Assembly (NCBI RefSeq): GCF_002102345.1
Contig: NZ_LQPP01000025.1
Span: 62,001 to 126,000, forward strand
Direction: 5' to 3'
Length of the DNA: 64,000 nt
Source: Mycolicibacterium peregrinum
GTDB taxonomy: Bacteria > Actinomycetota > Actinomycetes > Mycobacteriales > Mycobacteriaceae
Part shown: positions 58,519-64,000 of the stretch, piece by piece
Position numbering within the stretch: the stretch's first letter is position 1
Layout: each line of letters opens with the position of its first letter
Position numbers and translations under genes: made by a program
Notes under the pieces: generated by a model
Seen by the model: only the letters and a program-made list of their open reading frames with translations
Told to the model about the DNA's origin: nothing
Databases searched by the model: none

Positions 58519-59652
58519 ATGATCCTTCCCGCAGTCACTGCCGGTGCGCAGCCGCCGGACCTCGCCTCTGATGTCGTGGAGCGGATCAGGCTGGCCACGA
58601 TCGATTCACAGTCGGAGGGGACGAGAAGGGCGTACGCCTCGGCCTGGCGACGGTTCGAGGGCTGGTGCCGCATCCACGGTCACCAGGCGTTGCCGGCGCA
58701 CCCCGCGACGGTGGCCGCGTACTTGGTCGACGCCGCGGAGACAATCAACCCCGACGGCGAGCGGGCGTACTCCACGACGAGCTTCGGGAAGTGGTGCGCG
58801 GCGATCTTCGACCGTCACCGCCGCGCGGGCGTGGACCCGAACCCGGCGGCGCATGAACTGGTGCGTCAGACGATGTCTGGGATCCGGAGGCAGTACGCGG
58901 CGCGTGGTGACCGGCCGCGCATGCCACGCACCCCTCTGCTCACTGATGACGTGGTGCTCCTCGTGACCGCTGCGCGAGAGCAGGCAACGGGCTGGGCGTC
59001 GCAGGTGTGCGAGCGACGTGACTCGGCGCTGCTGCTGATGGGGTTCGCCGGTGCGTTCCGCCGCAGCGAGCTCAGCGGACTCACGGGAGCTGATGTCGAG
59101 CTCCACCCCGCGGATGGCGTCCACGTACATCTGCGCAAGAGTAAAACTGATCAGATGGGCGAGGGTGGGGTGTACCCGCTGCCAAGAACGAAAGATCCGC
59201 TGCGCTGCCCGCCGTGCGCGTTCGTCCGTTGGGCCGCAGTGGTTTCCGAGTACGACGACGGCGGCAAGGATGCGGTGATCCGACTGATCGCCGACGCCCC
59301 CGAGTTCGGGAGCCGGCACGTGTGCCGTTCACGCGCACCGAAGATCGCCCGCCGCTCGCCCGTGTTCCGGTCATGTCGCAACGGGGTGCTGTCGGAGGGT
59401 CCGTTGTCGGGTGCCGGTATCCACGCGGTGATTCGACGGCGTGCGCTGCGGGCAGGCTTCGAGCCGGAAGCCGTCGAGCGATTCGGCGGGCACTCGCTAC
59501 GGGCCGGGTTCGTGACGCAGGCCGCGCGGGCCGGGGCCGATCACCACAGCATCATGAGACAGACCGGTCACCGAACCCCGGCGATGGTCACCCGCTACGT
59601 GCGCGAGTCGGCGCCGCTGATCGGGAACGCGGTCACCGTACTGGGGCTGTGA
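58519..59652 (+). CDS. Second tyrosine recombinase
   Basis: 377 residues. An N-terminal SAM-like core-binding domain (SEGTRRAYASAWRRFEGWC) is followed by the catalytic domain: Arg in FRRSELSGL (~180), KSKTDQ lysine, HSLRAGF (HxxR, ~324), GHRTPAMVTRYVRE (His ~350, Tyr ~359). All five catalytic positions are visible, so it should be active. It is not located at the element end and is plus-strand, unlike the terminal integrase; it may belong to an internal ancestral element or invert DNA between the adjacent repeats. Confidence 0.85.
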   Translation: MILPAVTAGAQPPDLASDVVERIRLATIDSQSEGTRRAYASAWRRFEGWCRIHGHQALPAHPATVAAYLVDAAETINPDGERAYSTTSFGKWCAAIFDRHRRAGVDPNPAAHELVRQTMSGIRRQYAARGDRPRMPRTPLLTDDVVLLVTAAREQATGWASQVCERRDSALLLMGFAGAFRRSELSGLTGADVELHPADGVHVHLRKSKTDQMGEGGVYPLPRTKDPLRCPPCAFVRWAAVVSEYDDGGKDAVIRLIADAPEFGSRHVCRSRAPKIARRSPVFRSCRNGVLSEGPLSGAGIHAVIRRRALRAGFEPEAVERFGGHSLRAGFVTQAARAGADHHSIMRQTGHRTPAMVTRYVRESAPLIGNAVTVLGL

Positions 59653-59964
59653 CTACGGCTGCACCAGGAACACCGTGTTGTCGCAGCCGTTCACGTCCAC
59701 GGCCTGCGACCCGTCCTTGGACACCTCGAACCCGCTCTCCCGCAACCGATCCGCCGCGCCGGAGTCCACGGCGACGGTGAGGTCGGCGTACCGGGAGATG
59801 GTCTCGACCACCCGCGCCGTGGACACCACCACGCCGGGGCCGTTGGCCGAGGTGATGCGCCAGCGACCGTCGCCCAGGTCCTGCGCCGGCACGTTGAAGA
59901 TCGCCGACCAGAAACGCGTGGTGCTCTCGGCGTCGTTCGACTGGAGCTGCATCTCGGTGATCAC
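59653..59964 (-). CDS. VOC-like small protein
   Basis: 103 residues from GTG 59964, overlapping the upstream stop (GTGA). ITEMQLQSNDAESTTRFWSAIFNVP and AVDVNGCDNTVFLVQP have the VOC start and end patterns. Short for the fold, so possibly a diverged, non-enzymatic member. Convergent with the second recombinase, with no gap between the two stops. Confidence 0.55.
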   Translation of the reverse strand: MITEMQLQSNDAESTTRFWSAIFNVPAQDLGDGRWRITSANGPGVVVSTARVVETISRYADLTVAVDSGAADRLRESGFEVSKDGSQAVDVNGCDNTVFLVQP

Positions 59965-60140
59965 GCGGCCGTCTCCGACACGATCATCACCAGGTGCCGC
60001 TCCGCCGGCGCGGACACCTCGTCGCAGGCGGAGGTGATCGTCACCGGGGCGTCGAAGAGCAAGGACAGGAACTCGGCGAGCCGGGCGATGTCTCGGGTGG
60101 TCGCACGGATCACGGGTCGGGTAGTGGTGGCGTTGCTCAT
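59961..60140 (-). CDS. Very small protein coupled to the VOC-like gene
   Basis: 59 residues (MSNATTTRPVIRATTRDIARLAEFLSLLF, ending MIVSETAA). TRDIARLAEFLSLLFDAPVTI resembles one VOC-type beta-alpha unit, so it could be a half-domain partner. The GTGA overlap supports expression. Confidence 0.45.
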   Translation of the reverse strand: MSNATTTRPVIRATTRDIARLAEFLSLLFDAPVTITSACDEVSAPAERHLVMIVSETAA

Positions 60141-60336
60141 CCCGAGAAGACTGCCATGTTGAACCGACAGAGGAGAGGTGGAACACCAAGGAGCGCAGAC
60201 TAGTTCGGCGATCCTGCATCGCGCCTAGGAGCCGCCGCAGGTCTCAGCGGTGTTGCCGGTTCTGTTGCACATGCACCACGGCGTGCATCGGGATATTCCG
60301 TCGCGCGGTGTCAGTGTCGGCGTCCATGATCGGGGC

Positions 60337-61164
60337 ATGAGCAGCGACGAAGACTTGGAGATGACGGCCGAGGAGAAGGCACGTCTCGCGGCCTCCCGCT
60401 CCGCGATCGACGACCTGGCGCATGCGGTGGTCGAGGGCGCCGACAAGGAGACAGCCGAGGCCGCCCTCGCCGCGGCGAGGCAGGCGAGTACGCAGCTGAA
60501 CCTCGAGGCCCTGCGCGACAAGTTGCACATCCCCGACGACGCCGGCGAGCACGAAGAAGGCCTGCGCCGGATCATGCGCCGCATCCCTGACGGATGGGGC
60601 CGGTGGATCAGCTGCAGTAGGGGCTGGTACCCGATCGTGATCCAGCTCGACGAGGCGCTCGCCGAGATCGACCCGGAGTACGAGGTGCATCAGTGCAAGG
60701 AGAAGTATGCGGGCTTGCGCTACTACTTCGGCACCTCCGAGTCGATCACTGAGGCGGACCGGAGGCGGATGGACGCTCTGGTCGACGCCGCCGAGGAGCA
60801 GTGCGAGGCGACATGCGAGCTGTGTGGCGGTCCGGGCTCACGGTTCGTCACGGAGAGTGGTTGGTACAGAACCCTGTGCGAGGCATGTGCCACCGCCGAA
60901 GGGAAGGGCTACAGCCCGGTCGGCGAGCTGGTCAACGACCTCGCGGCTGACGCCACCGGAGTGTGGCGCGTCGGCTGCTACGGCGACGCGCCAGAGAGCA
61001 TTTGGGACATGGACCACGGCGAGGTGACTGTCGTGGGCGGCGAGTGCCACCGCGGCTTCGAGGTGCTAGCTCTGCCCTCGGTGATGCGCACGTGGCGGCT
61101 GCGGCTCGCCGATGGCACCGAGGTCGAGTCGGGCGTCATTGCCGCGATCGAGCGGGTGCGGTGA
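60337..61164 (+). CDS. Hypothetical protein with zinc-finger-like cysteines
   Basis: 275 residues from ATG 60337. Helical N-terminus; RIPDGWGRWISCSRGWYPIVIQLD and KEKYAGLRYYFGTSE form a central domain common in hypothetical proteins of actinomycetes; CELCGG...CEAC near residues 155-185 likely binds zinc. C-terminal beta-rich part with VMRTWRLRLADG. First of four overlapping or adjoining genes up to 62111. Confidence 0.6.
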   Translation: MSSDEDLEMTAEEKARLAASRSAIDDLAHAVVEGADKETAEAALAAARQASTQLNLEALRDKLHIPDDAGEHEEGLRRIMRRIPDGWGRWISCSRGWYPIVIQLDEALAEIDPEYEVHQCKEKYAGLRYYFGTSESITEADRRRMDALVDAAEEQCEATCELCGGPGSRFVTESGWYRTLCEACATAEGKGYSPVGELVNDLAADATGVWRVGCYGDAPESIWDMDHGEVTVVGGECHRGFEVLALPSVMRTWRLRLADGTEVESGVIAAIERVR

Positions 61165-61517
61165 TGGGAACCGAGCCGACCATCTGGACGCGCATCGCCG
61201 CGGCGTCGGGCTGGCAGCCGCTGTACCGCCAGCTGCGCCGTGACGTCGCCGCTTTGGACCCCGCGGCGCGGATCACTGTGCGGGTCGGCGCGGGGATGCT
61301 TCACCTCCACGTTGATCATGCGGAAGATGCAGTGTTGCAGTCGATTCGGGATCTTTGCTTCGATGCCGAAGGCGCATCGATGCGCACCTGTCAGGTCTGC
61401 GGGCAGCCGGCGCAGGCGCGGGTGCTGGGCGCGAAGGAGAGGATCGCGACGCTGTGCGATCGGCACGCCGCGACGGCAGTGGCGGTGCTGGATCGAGAGG
61501 GCAAGGAGAAGTCGTGA
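61164..61517 (+). CDS. Hypothetical protein with CxxC
   Basis: 117 residues starting in a TGATG overlap. ITVRVGAGMLHLHVDHAEDAVLQSIRDLCF then MRTCQVCGQPAQARV: one cysteine pair plus LCDRH at the end could form a zinc site, reminiscent of the protein encoded upstream. No family recognised. Confidence 0.55.
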   Translation: MGTEPTIWTRIAAASGWQPLYRQLRRDVAALDPAARITVRVGAGMLHLHVDHAEDAVLQSIRDLCFDAEGASMRTCQVCGQPAQARVLGAKERIATLCDRHAATAVAVLDREGKEKS

Positions 61518-61837
61518 CCGCGCTCCCGCCGCCCTCCACCGTCGCGGAGCTGCGCCGGATCCTCGACCAGCTCCCAGGAGACATGCCGGTGTTGGTCGAC
61601 GCGTACGAGGCTGCCTACTCGCAGATCGGGGCCGTCGCGCTGACCGAGGTGCAGGCGTTGTCGAACCGGCCCAGTTATCTCGGCAGGTTCGACCACCCGA
61701 TCGACGCGGCGCGAGCGGTCGCCGGTGAAGACGCCGCCGGGTGGACGATCAGCGATCCCGACCCGTTGCCGGAACTGGTCGGCGAACCAGTCGTGGCGCT
61801 GGTGCTCCGACGTGAGGTGCGGGAAGACGATGAGTGA
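61514..61837 (+). CDS. Hypothetical protein, 107 aa
   Basis: 107 residues from GTG 61514, overlapping the previous stop. TVAELRRILDQLPGDMPVLVDAYEAAYSQIG is the opening seen in many small actinomycete hypothetical proteins; VGEPVVALVLRREVRE at the end forms a beta strand. No function assigned. Confidence 0.55.
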   Translation: MTALPPPSTVAELRRILDQLPGDMPVLVDAYEAAYSQIGAVALTEVQALSNRPSYLGRFDHPIDAARAVAGEDAAGWTISDPDPLPELVGEPVVALVLRREVREDDE

Positions 61838-62111
61838 CGACGAGCGCTCTGCGACAGGCTCAGGAGCGGCAACGCGTCGCGCCTGGGAGACCCGTCTGAT
61901 GCGTGTGGCCTCAGTCGGTGAATCCGGACCGGACCCCTCGGTGGCGGAGCGTGCCGCGGTCGAGTTCCTCCGATCCGGTGACGACGAACTCGACATCCAC
62001 ACCGCCACAGTCTTGGCCGAGCTGGTCGCCGCCGACGTGCCGGCCGAGGAGCGAGTGAGCTTCGTGCGCACGTGGATGCGCGAGCTGCGCGACGCGCTGC
62101 GGCGGGGGTAG
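61830..62111 (+). CDS. Hypothetical helical protein, 93 aa
   Basis: 93 residues from ATG 61830, overlapping the previous gene by eight bases. Helical (AAVEFLRSGDDELDIHTATVLAELVAADVPAEERVSF). No family recognised. Ends 30 bases before the convergent excisionase gene. Confidence 0.5.
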   Translation: MSDDERSATGSGAATRRAWETRLMRVASVGESGPDPSVAERAAVEFLRSGDDELDIHTATVLAELVAADVPAEERVSFVRTWMRELRDALRRG

Positions 62112-62140
62112 CCCGAGCAGGGGTCAGGTGCAACTGGTGC

Positions 62141-62392
62141 CTATGCCGCCTCGCTGATGATCCGGTCCACCTCCGTCGAAGGGATCAGCCGCCGCCGGCC
62201 GAGCCGGATCGACCGCAACTCCCCCGAACGCAGCTGCGAGTAGATCAGCGACCGGCTCACCTTCAGTCGGTCCGCGGCCTCGTCCACGGTCAGTACGGTC
62301 GTCGGCTCCGCAGCGGGCGCGGGTTCAGTCTGCGTCGCGGCCAGGACGGCGGCGATCGTCGCGGCCAGCGCGGCCGGGTCTGTGGTGCTCAT
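62141..62392 (-). CDS. xis: Excisionase-like HTH protein (recombination directionality factor)
   Basis: 83 residues from ATG 62392. TVLTVDEAADRLKVSRSLIYSQLRSGELRSIRLGRRRLIPSTEVDRII is a canonical excisionase-family HTH. It lies directly downstream of the integrase on the same strand, the usual place for the directionality factor. A 14-bp repeat 47 bases upstream of its start is found at the same distance upstream of the integrase, so both may answer to one regulator. Confidence 0.8.
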   Translation of the reverse strand: MSTTDPAALAATIAAVLAATQTEPAPAAEPTTVLTVDEAADRLKVSRSLIYSQLRSGELRSIRLGRRRLIPSTEVDRIISEAA

Positions 62393-62438
62393 GCCCTCAA
62401 TCCGATCACGGGTTTGCGATTCCAACGACTGAGCTGCA

Positions 62439-62452
62439 CGACACGCCGAAAC
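62439..62452. promoter_or_regulatory. CGACACGCCGAAAC repeat, copy upstream of xis
   Basis: CGACACGCCGAAAC, 47 bases upstream of the xis start codon. The identical 14-mer lies 46 bases upstream of the int start codon (63719-63732). Equal spacing relative to both genes suggests a regulator or Xis site. Confidence 0.6.
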
Positions 62453-62455
62453 ACG

Positions 62456-63673
62456 TCACCGCTCCCCCGACACCCTGGGCGACAGCAACACCGCCGCAGA
62501 CGCCAGAGACTCCCTGCTGGTGTGCGCGTAGGTCCGCATCGCCAGGACACCGTCCGCGTGACCGAGCCACGCCGCGATCGTCGCCGTAGGTGCACCGCGC
62601 AGGTGCAGCAGCGTCGCCGCCGTGTGCCTCGATGCGTGCAGGCGACGGTGCGCGACGCCCGCGAACTTCAGCGACCTGTTCCACCACGAGTTCAGCGCCC
62701 GCGGACTGACAGGCCGGCCGAAGGGGTGCGCGATCACGTAGCCGTCGTCTGGTCCCTCCCACTTGGTGCCGACAGCCAAGCGCATCGCCCGCTGCTCCCG
62801 GCGGACTCGTTTCAGGATCGGGATCAGGTGCGGCGGCAGGTCGAGTTCCCGTGCGCTGGAGAGGGTCTTGGCGTCCGACTGCTCGACCACGCCTTGCGCC
62901 GTCGACACCCTCGTCGCCCGCACCGCGAGCGTCGGTGTTTCGGCGTCCAGTTCGATCGCGGACCACCTCAGCCCCGCCAACTCACCGCGGCGCAGACCGA
63001 GAAGTGCAAGGTGCACGAACAACTCACGGAGCCGTGCGTGTTCGGTCTCGCGCACCACCTTCGGAGGGGCGTCGGCCGCGGGGGCGGACACCGCGTGGGC
63101 GTCGACCAACTGCTCCACCTCGAGCTCGTCCAGCACGTCGTCGAGCTTCAGGTCCGGTGCGCCGGACGGCTTCCGCAACGGCTCCACAAGGTCGATCACG
63201 TTGCGCGGCAGGATGCCCTGTGCCTGAAGGTCTTTCCACACGCTGCGCCATCTCGCGAGCATCGGGTTGATCGAAGTGCGTGCCCACACGCCGCGCGGAC
63301 CGGTGCCGTCACGCAGCTCCACGACGAGCTTCTCCACGTCCGCCTTGCCGATCTTCTGCACCGGCCTGTCGCCGTACTTCTCGATGATCGGCGCCAGCGC
63401 GGCGGAGTACGCCGAGTGCGTCGTGGGCTTGATCCGCTTTCCGGCGAGCCACGCTTGGCACGCCGCCTTCACCGTCAGCTCCGACGGCGCGGTGAACGTT
63501 CCGGCCGCGCGCTCCGCGGTGACGGTGGCGTGCGCATCGATCGCTTCCTTCAACGTGCGGAACCGGCGACGGCGCTGATGCCGCACGCCGTCCTCGCCCG
63601 TCACCTCCAGTCGCACCTCGTAACGCCTGCCCGACTCGAAGTCGCGCACCGTGACGTAACTGGGGATCTTCAT
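62456..63673 (-). CDS. int: Site-specific tyrosine integrase of the element
   Basis: 405 residues. N-terminal arm-binding-like domain (to ~65), core-binding domain (~65-175) and catalytic domain with Arg in GLRRGELAGL (~227), HASRHTAATLLH (HxxR, ~349), LGHADGVLAMRTYAHTS (His, Tyr ~380). Located next to attR and the intact tRNA-Ser, it should catalyse integration into and excision from the tRNA-Ser gene. The start ATG 63673 is followed by a good family N-terminus (MKIPSYVTVRDFE). Confidence 0.9.
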   Translation of the reverse strand: MKIPSYVTVRDFESGRRYEVRLEVTGEDGVRHQRRRRFRTLKEAIDAHATVTAERAAGTFTAPSELTVKAACQAWLAGKRIKPTTHSAYSAALAPIIEKYGDRPVQKIGKADVEKLVVELRDGTGPRGVWARTSINPMLARWRSVWKDLQAQGILPRNVIDLVEPLRKPSGAPDLKLDDVLDELEVEQLVDAHAVSAPAADAPPKVVRETEHARLRELFVHLALLGLRRGELAGLRWSAIELDAETPTLAVRATRVSTAQGVVEQSDAKTLSSARELDLPPHLIPILKRVRREQRAMRLAVGTKWEGPDDGYVIAHPFGRPVSPRALNSWWNRSLKFAGVAHRRLHASRHTAATLLHLRGAPTATIAAWLGHADGVLAMRTYAHTSRESLASAAVLLSPRVSGER

Positions 63674-63718
63674 GGGTCTACCTCACCGTAGAAATTCGGT
63701 GAGACCAGCCGCGCCGAA

Positions 63719-63732
63719 CGACACGCCGAAAC
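63719..63732. promoter_or_regulatory. CGACACGCCGAAAC repeat, copy upstream of int
   Basis: Identical to 62439-62452 and 46 bases upstream of the int start codon; see the xis copy. A TTCGGTGAGACC segment between it and the gene may contain promoter elements. Confidence 0.6.
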
Positions 63733-63746
63733 CGATACCCGAGCTC

Positions 63747-63766
63747 ATGTGTCACCTTGTGTCACA
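63747..63766. promoter_or_regulatory. Right-end integrase arm sites
   Basis: ATGTGTCACC (63747-63756) followed directly by TTGTGTCACA (63757-63766). The same motif occurs three times just inside the left end (10766-10796). Probable arm-type sites for the integrase. Confidence 0.55.
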
Positions 63767-63823
63767 TCGGCCGGGAGACGATCCACGGGCGGACCCGTGA
63801 TCCAAGCGTCGACGCTGGTAAGA

Positions 63824-63879
63824 GCGGTGGCGGAGGGATTTGAACCCCCGGACGGTGTTAGCCGTCTCTCGCTTTCAAG
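63824..63879. repeat. Right attachment repeat (attR)
   Basis: 56 bases identical to 10616-10671, covering the tRNA-Ser 3' half up to the anticodon loop. The element supplies this 3' half, restoring a complete tRNA gene. Confidence 0.95.
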
Positions 63880-63911
63880 GCGAGTGCATTAGGCCGCTCT
63901 GCCACGCCACC
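63825..63911 (-). tRNA. tRNA-Ser (UGA)
   Basis: 87 bases, no encoded CCA. Acceptor stem GGTGGCG/CGCCACC with discriminator G; anticodon stem CTCGC/GCGAG with loop CTTGAAA, anticodon TGA (decodes UCA). The long variable arm (GAGACGGCTAACACCGTC region) and GTTCAAATC T-loop are typical of class II serine tRNA. The gene is intact because the inserted element provides its 3' half. Confidence 0.95.
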
Positions 63912-63930
63912 GCCGACAAGAGTACGGGCT

Positions 63931-64000
63931 TCACACCCGGCCGATGTGCGCGGGCGGCGATCCGTTCTTCAACGCGACGCTGATGCGGCGACAGTTCTCC
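63931..64000 (-). CDS. Possible C-terminus of a flanking chromosomal gene
   Basis: A minus-strand frame runs in from the window edge and ends ENCRRISVALKNGSPPAHIGRV before a TGA at 63931. It is too short to identify and could be chance, but its composition is protein-like. Confidence 0.3.
   Translation of the reverse strand, partial: ENCRRISVALKNGSPPAHIGRV

Larger units (their letters stand above)
10616..63879. mobile_element. Integrated tRNA-Ser element (integrative conjugative/replicative island, about 53 kb)
   Basis: The element is bounded by a 56-bp perfect direct repeat corresponding to the 3' half of tRNA-Ser. Integrase and excisionase genes lie at the right end. The contents are an FtsK-type transfer operon, two replication helicase genes each followed by an origin-like region, a defence and toxin cargo region, and a second tyrosine recombinase. 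This fits an actinomycete integrative and conjugative element that transfers by an FtsK-like translocase. No relaxase, phage structural genes or lysis genes were recognised, so a prophage is unlikely. Confidence 0.85.

Noticed and set aside
10616..63879. Prophage
   Set aside because: No capsid, portal, terminase, tail or lysis proteins recognised; FtsK-type transfer and replication genes fit an integrative conjugative element better.

Overview
The window looks like a mycobacterial chromosome (GC-rich, many GTG starts, leaderless-looking promoters, cutinase, acyl-ACP desaturase, MocR regulator) that carries a large integrated element. The left chromosomal part (1-10615) opens with the end of a HisC-like aminotransferase, a GXWXG protein, a TIGR03086 protein and a crotonase. 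From memory this order matches Rv3772-Rv3774 of M. tuberculosis. It is followed by ordinary lipid, secretion and regulatory genes.

A 56-bp perfect direct repeat (10616-10671 and 63824-63879) bounds an element of about 53 kb inserted in a tRNA-Ser(UGA) gene. The intact tRNA (63825-63911, minus strand) sits at the right end next to the integrase (62456-63673) and an excisionase-like gene (62141-62392). The displaced original 3' half of the tRNA sits at the left end. Short repeats resembling integrase arm sites lie just inside both ends.

Left module (10.9-24.9 kb): a long minus-strand operon holds two FtsK-like ATPases, a DUF2637 membrane protein, two paralogous lipoproteins and other envelope proteins. 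It resembles the double-stranded DNA transfer apparatus of actinomycete integrative conjugative elements; no relaxase was seen. Divergent from it is a replication operon with a prim-pol/helicase gene that is split by one apparent extra G. Directly downstream is an iteron-flanked AT-rich block that looks like a replication origin.

Middle (25-47.7 kb): cargo, mostly defence and conflict genes. It includes a uracil-DNA glycosylase-like gene facing an HhH-GPD-like gene; an SMC/Rad50-like ATPase with a HEPN-like protein and a PD-(D/E)xK-like protein in one overlapping operon; a type VII secretion target with a GH-E nuclease toxin, ankyrin and DUF2185 genes; a three-gene TIGR04255 / Xre-like / unknown operon; a single-chain Type ISP restriction-modification enzyme; and a secreted serine protease beside two helical, ESX-like proteins.

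Right module (47.9-63.7 kb): a second, diverged replication helicase followed by a second origin-like block. That block has a different GC-rich iteron but an AT-rich core similar to the first. Then come small genes, a RuvC-like nuclease, HTH proteins, a very large Pro/Thr-rich protein, a second tyrosine recombinase with nearby inverted repeats, and a run of small overlapping genes. Two replication modules plus two recombinases suggest that the island is a composite of two related elements.
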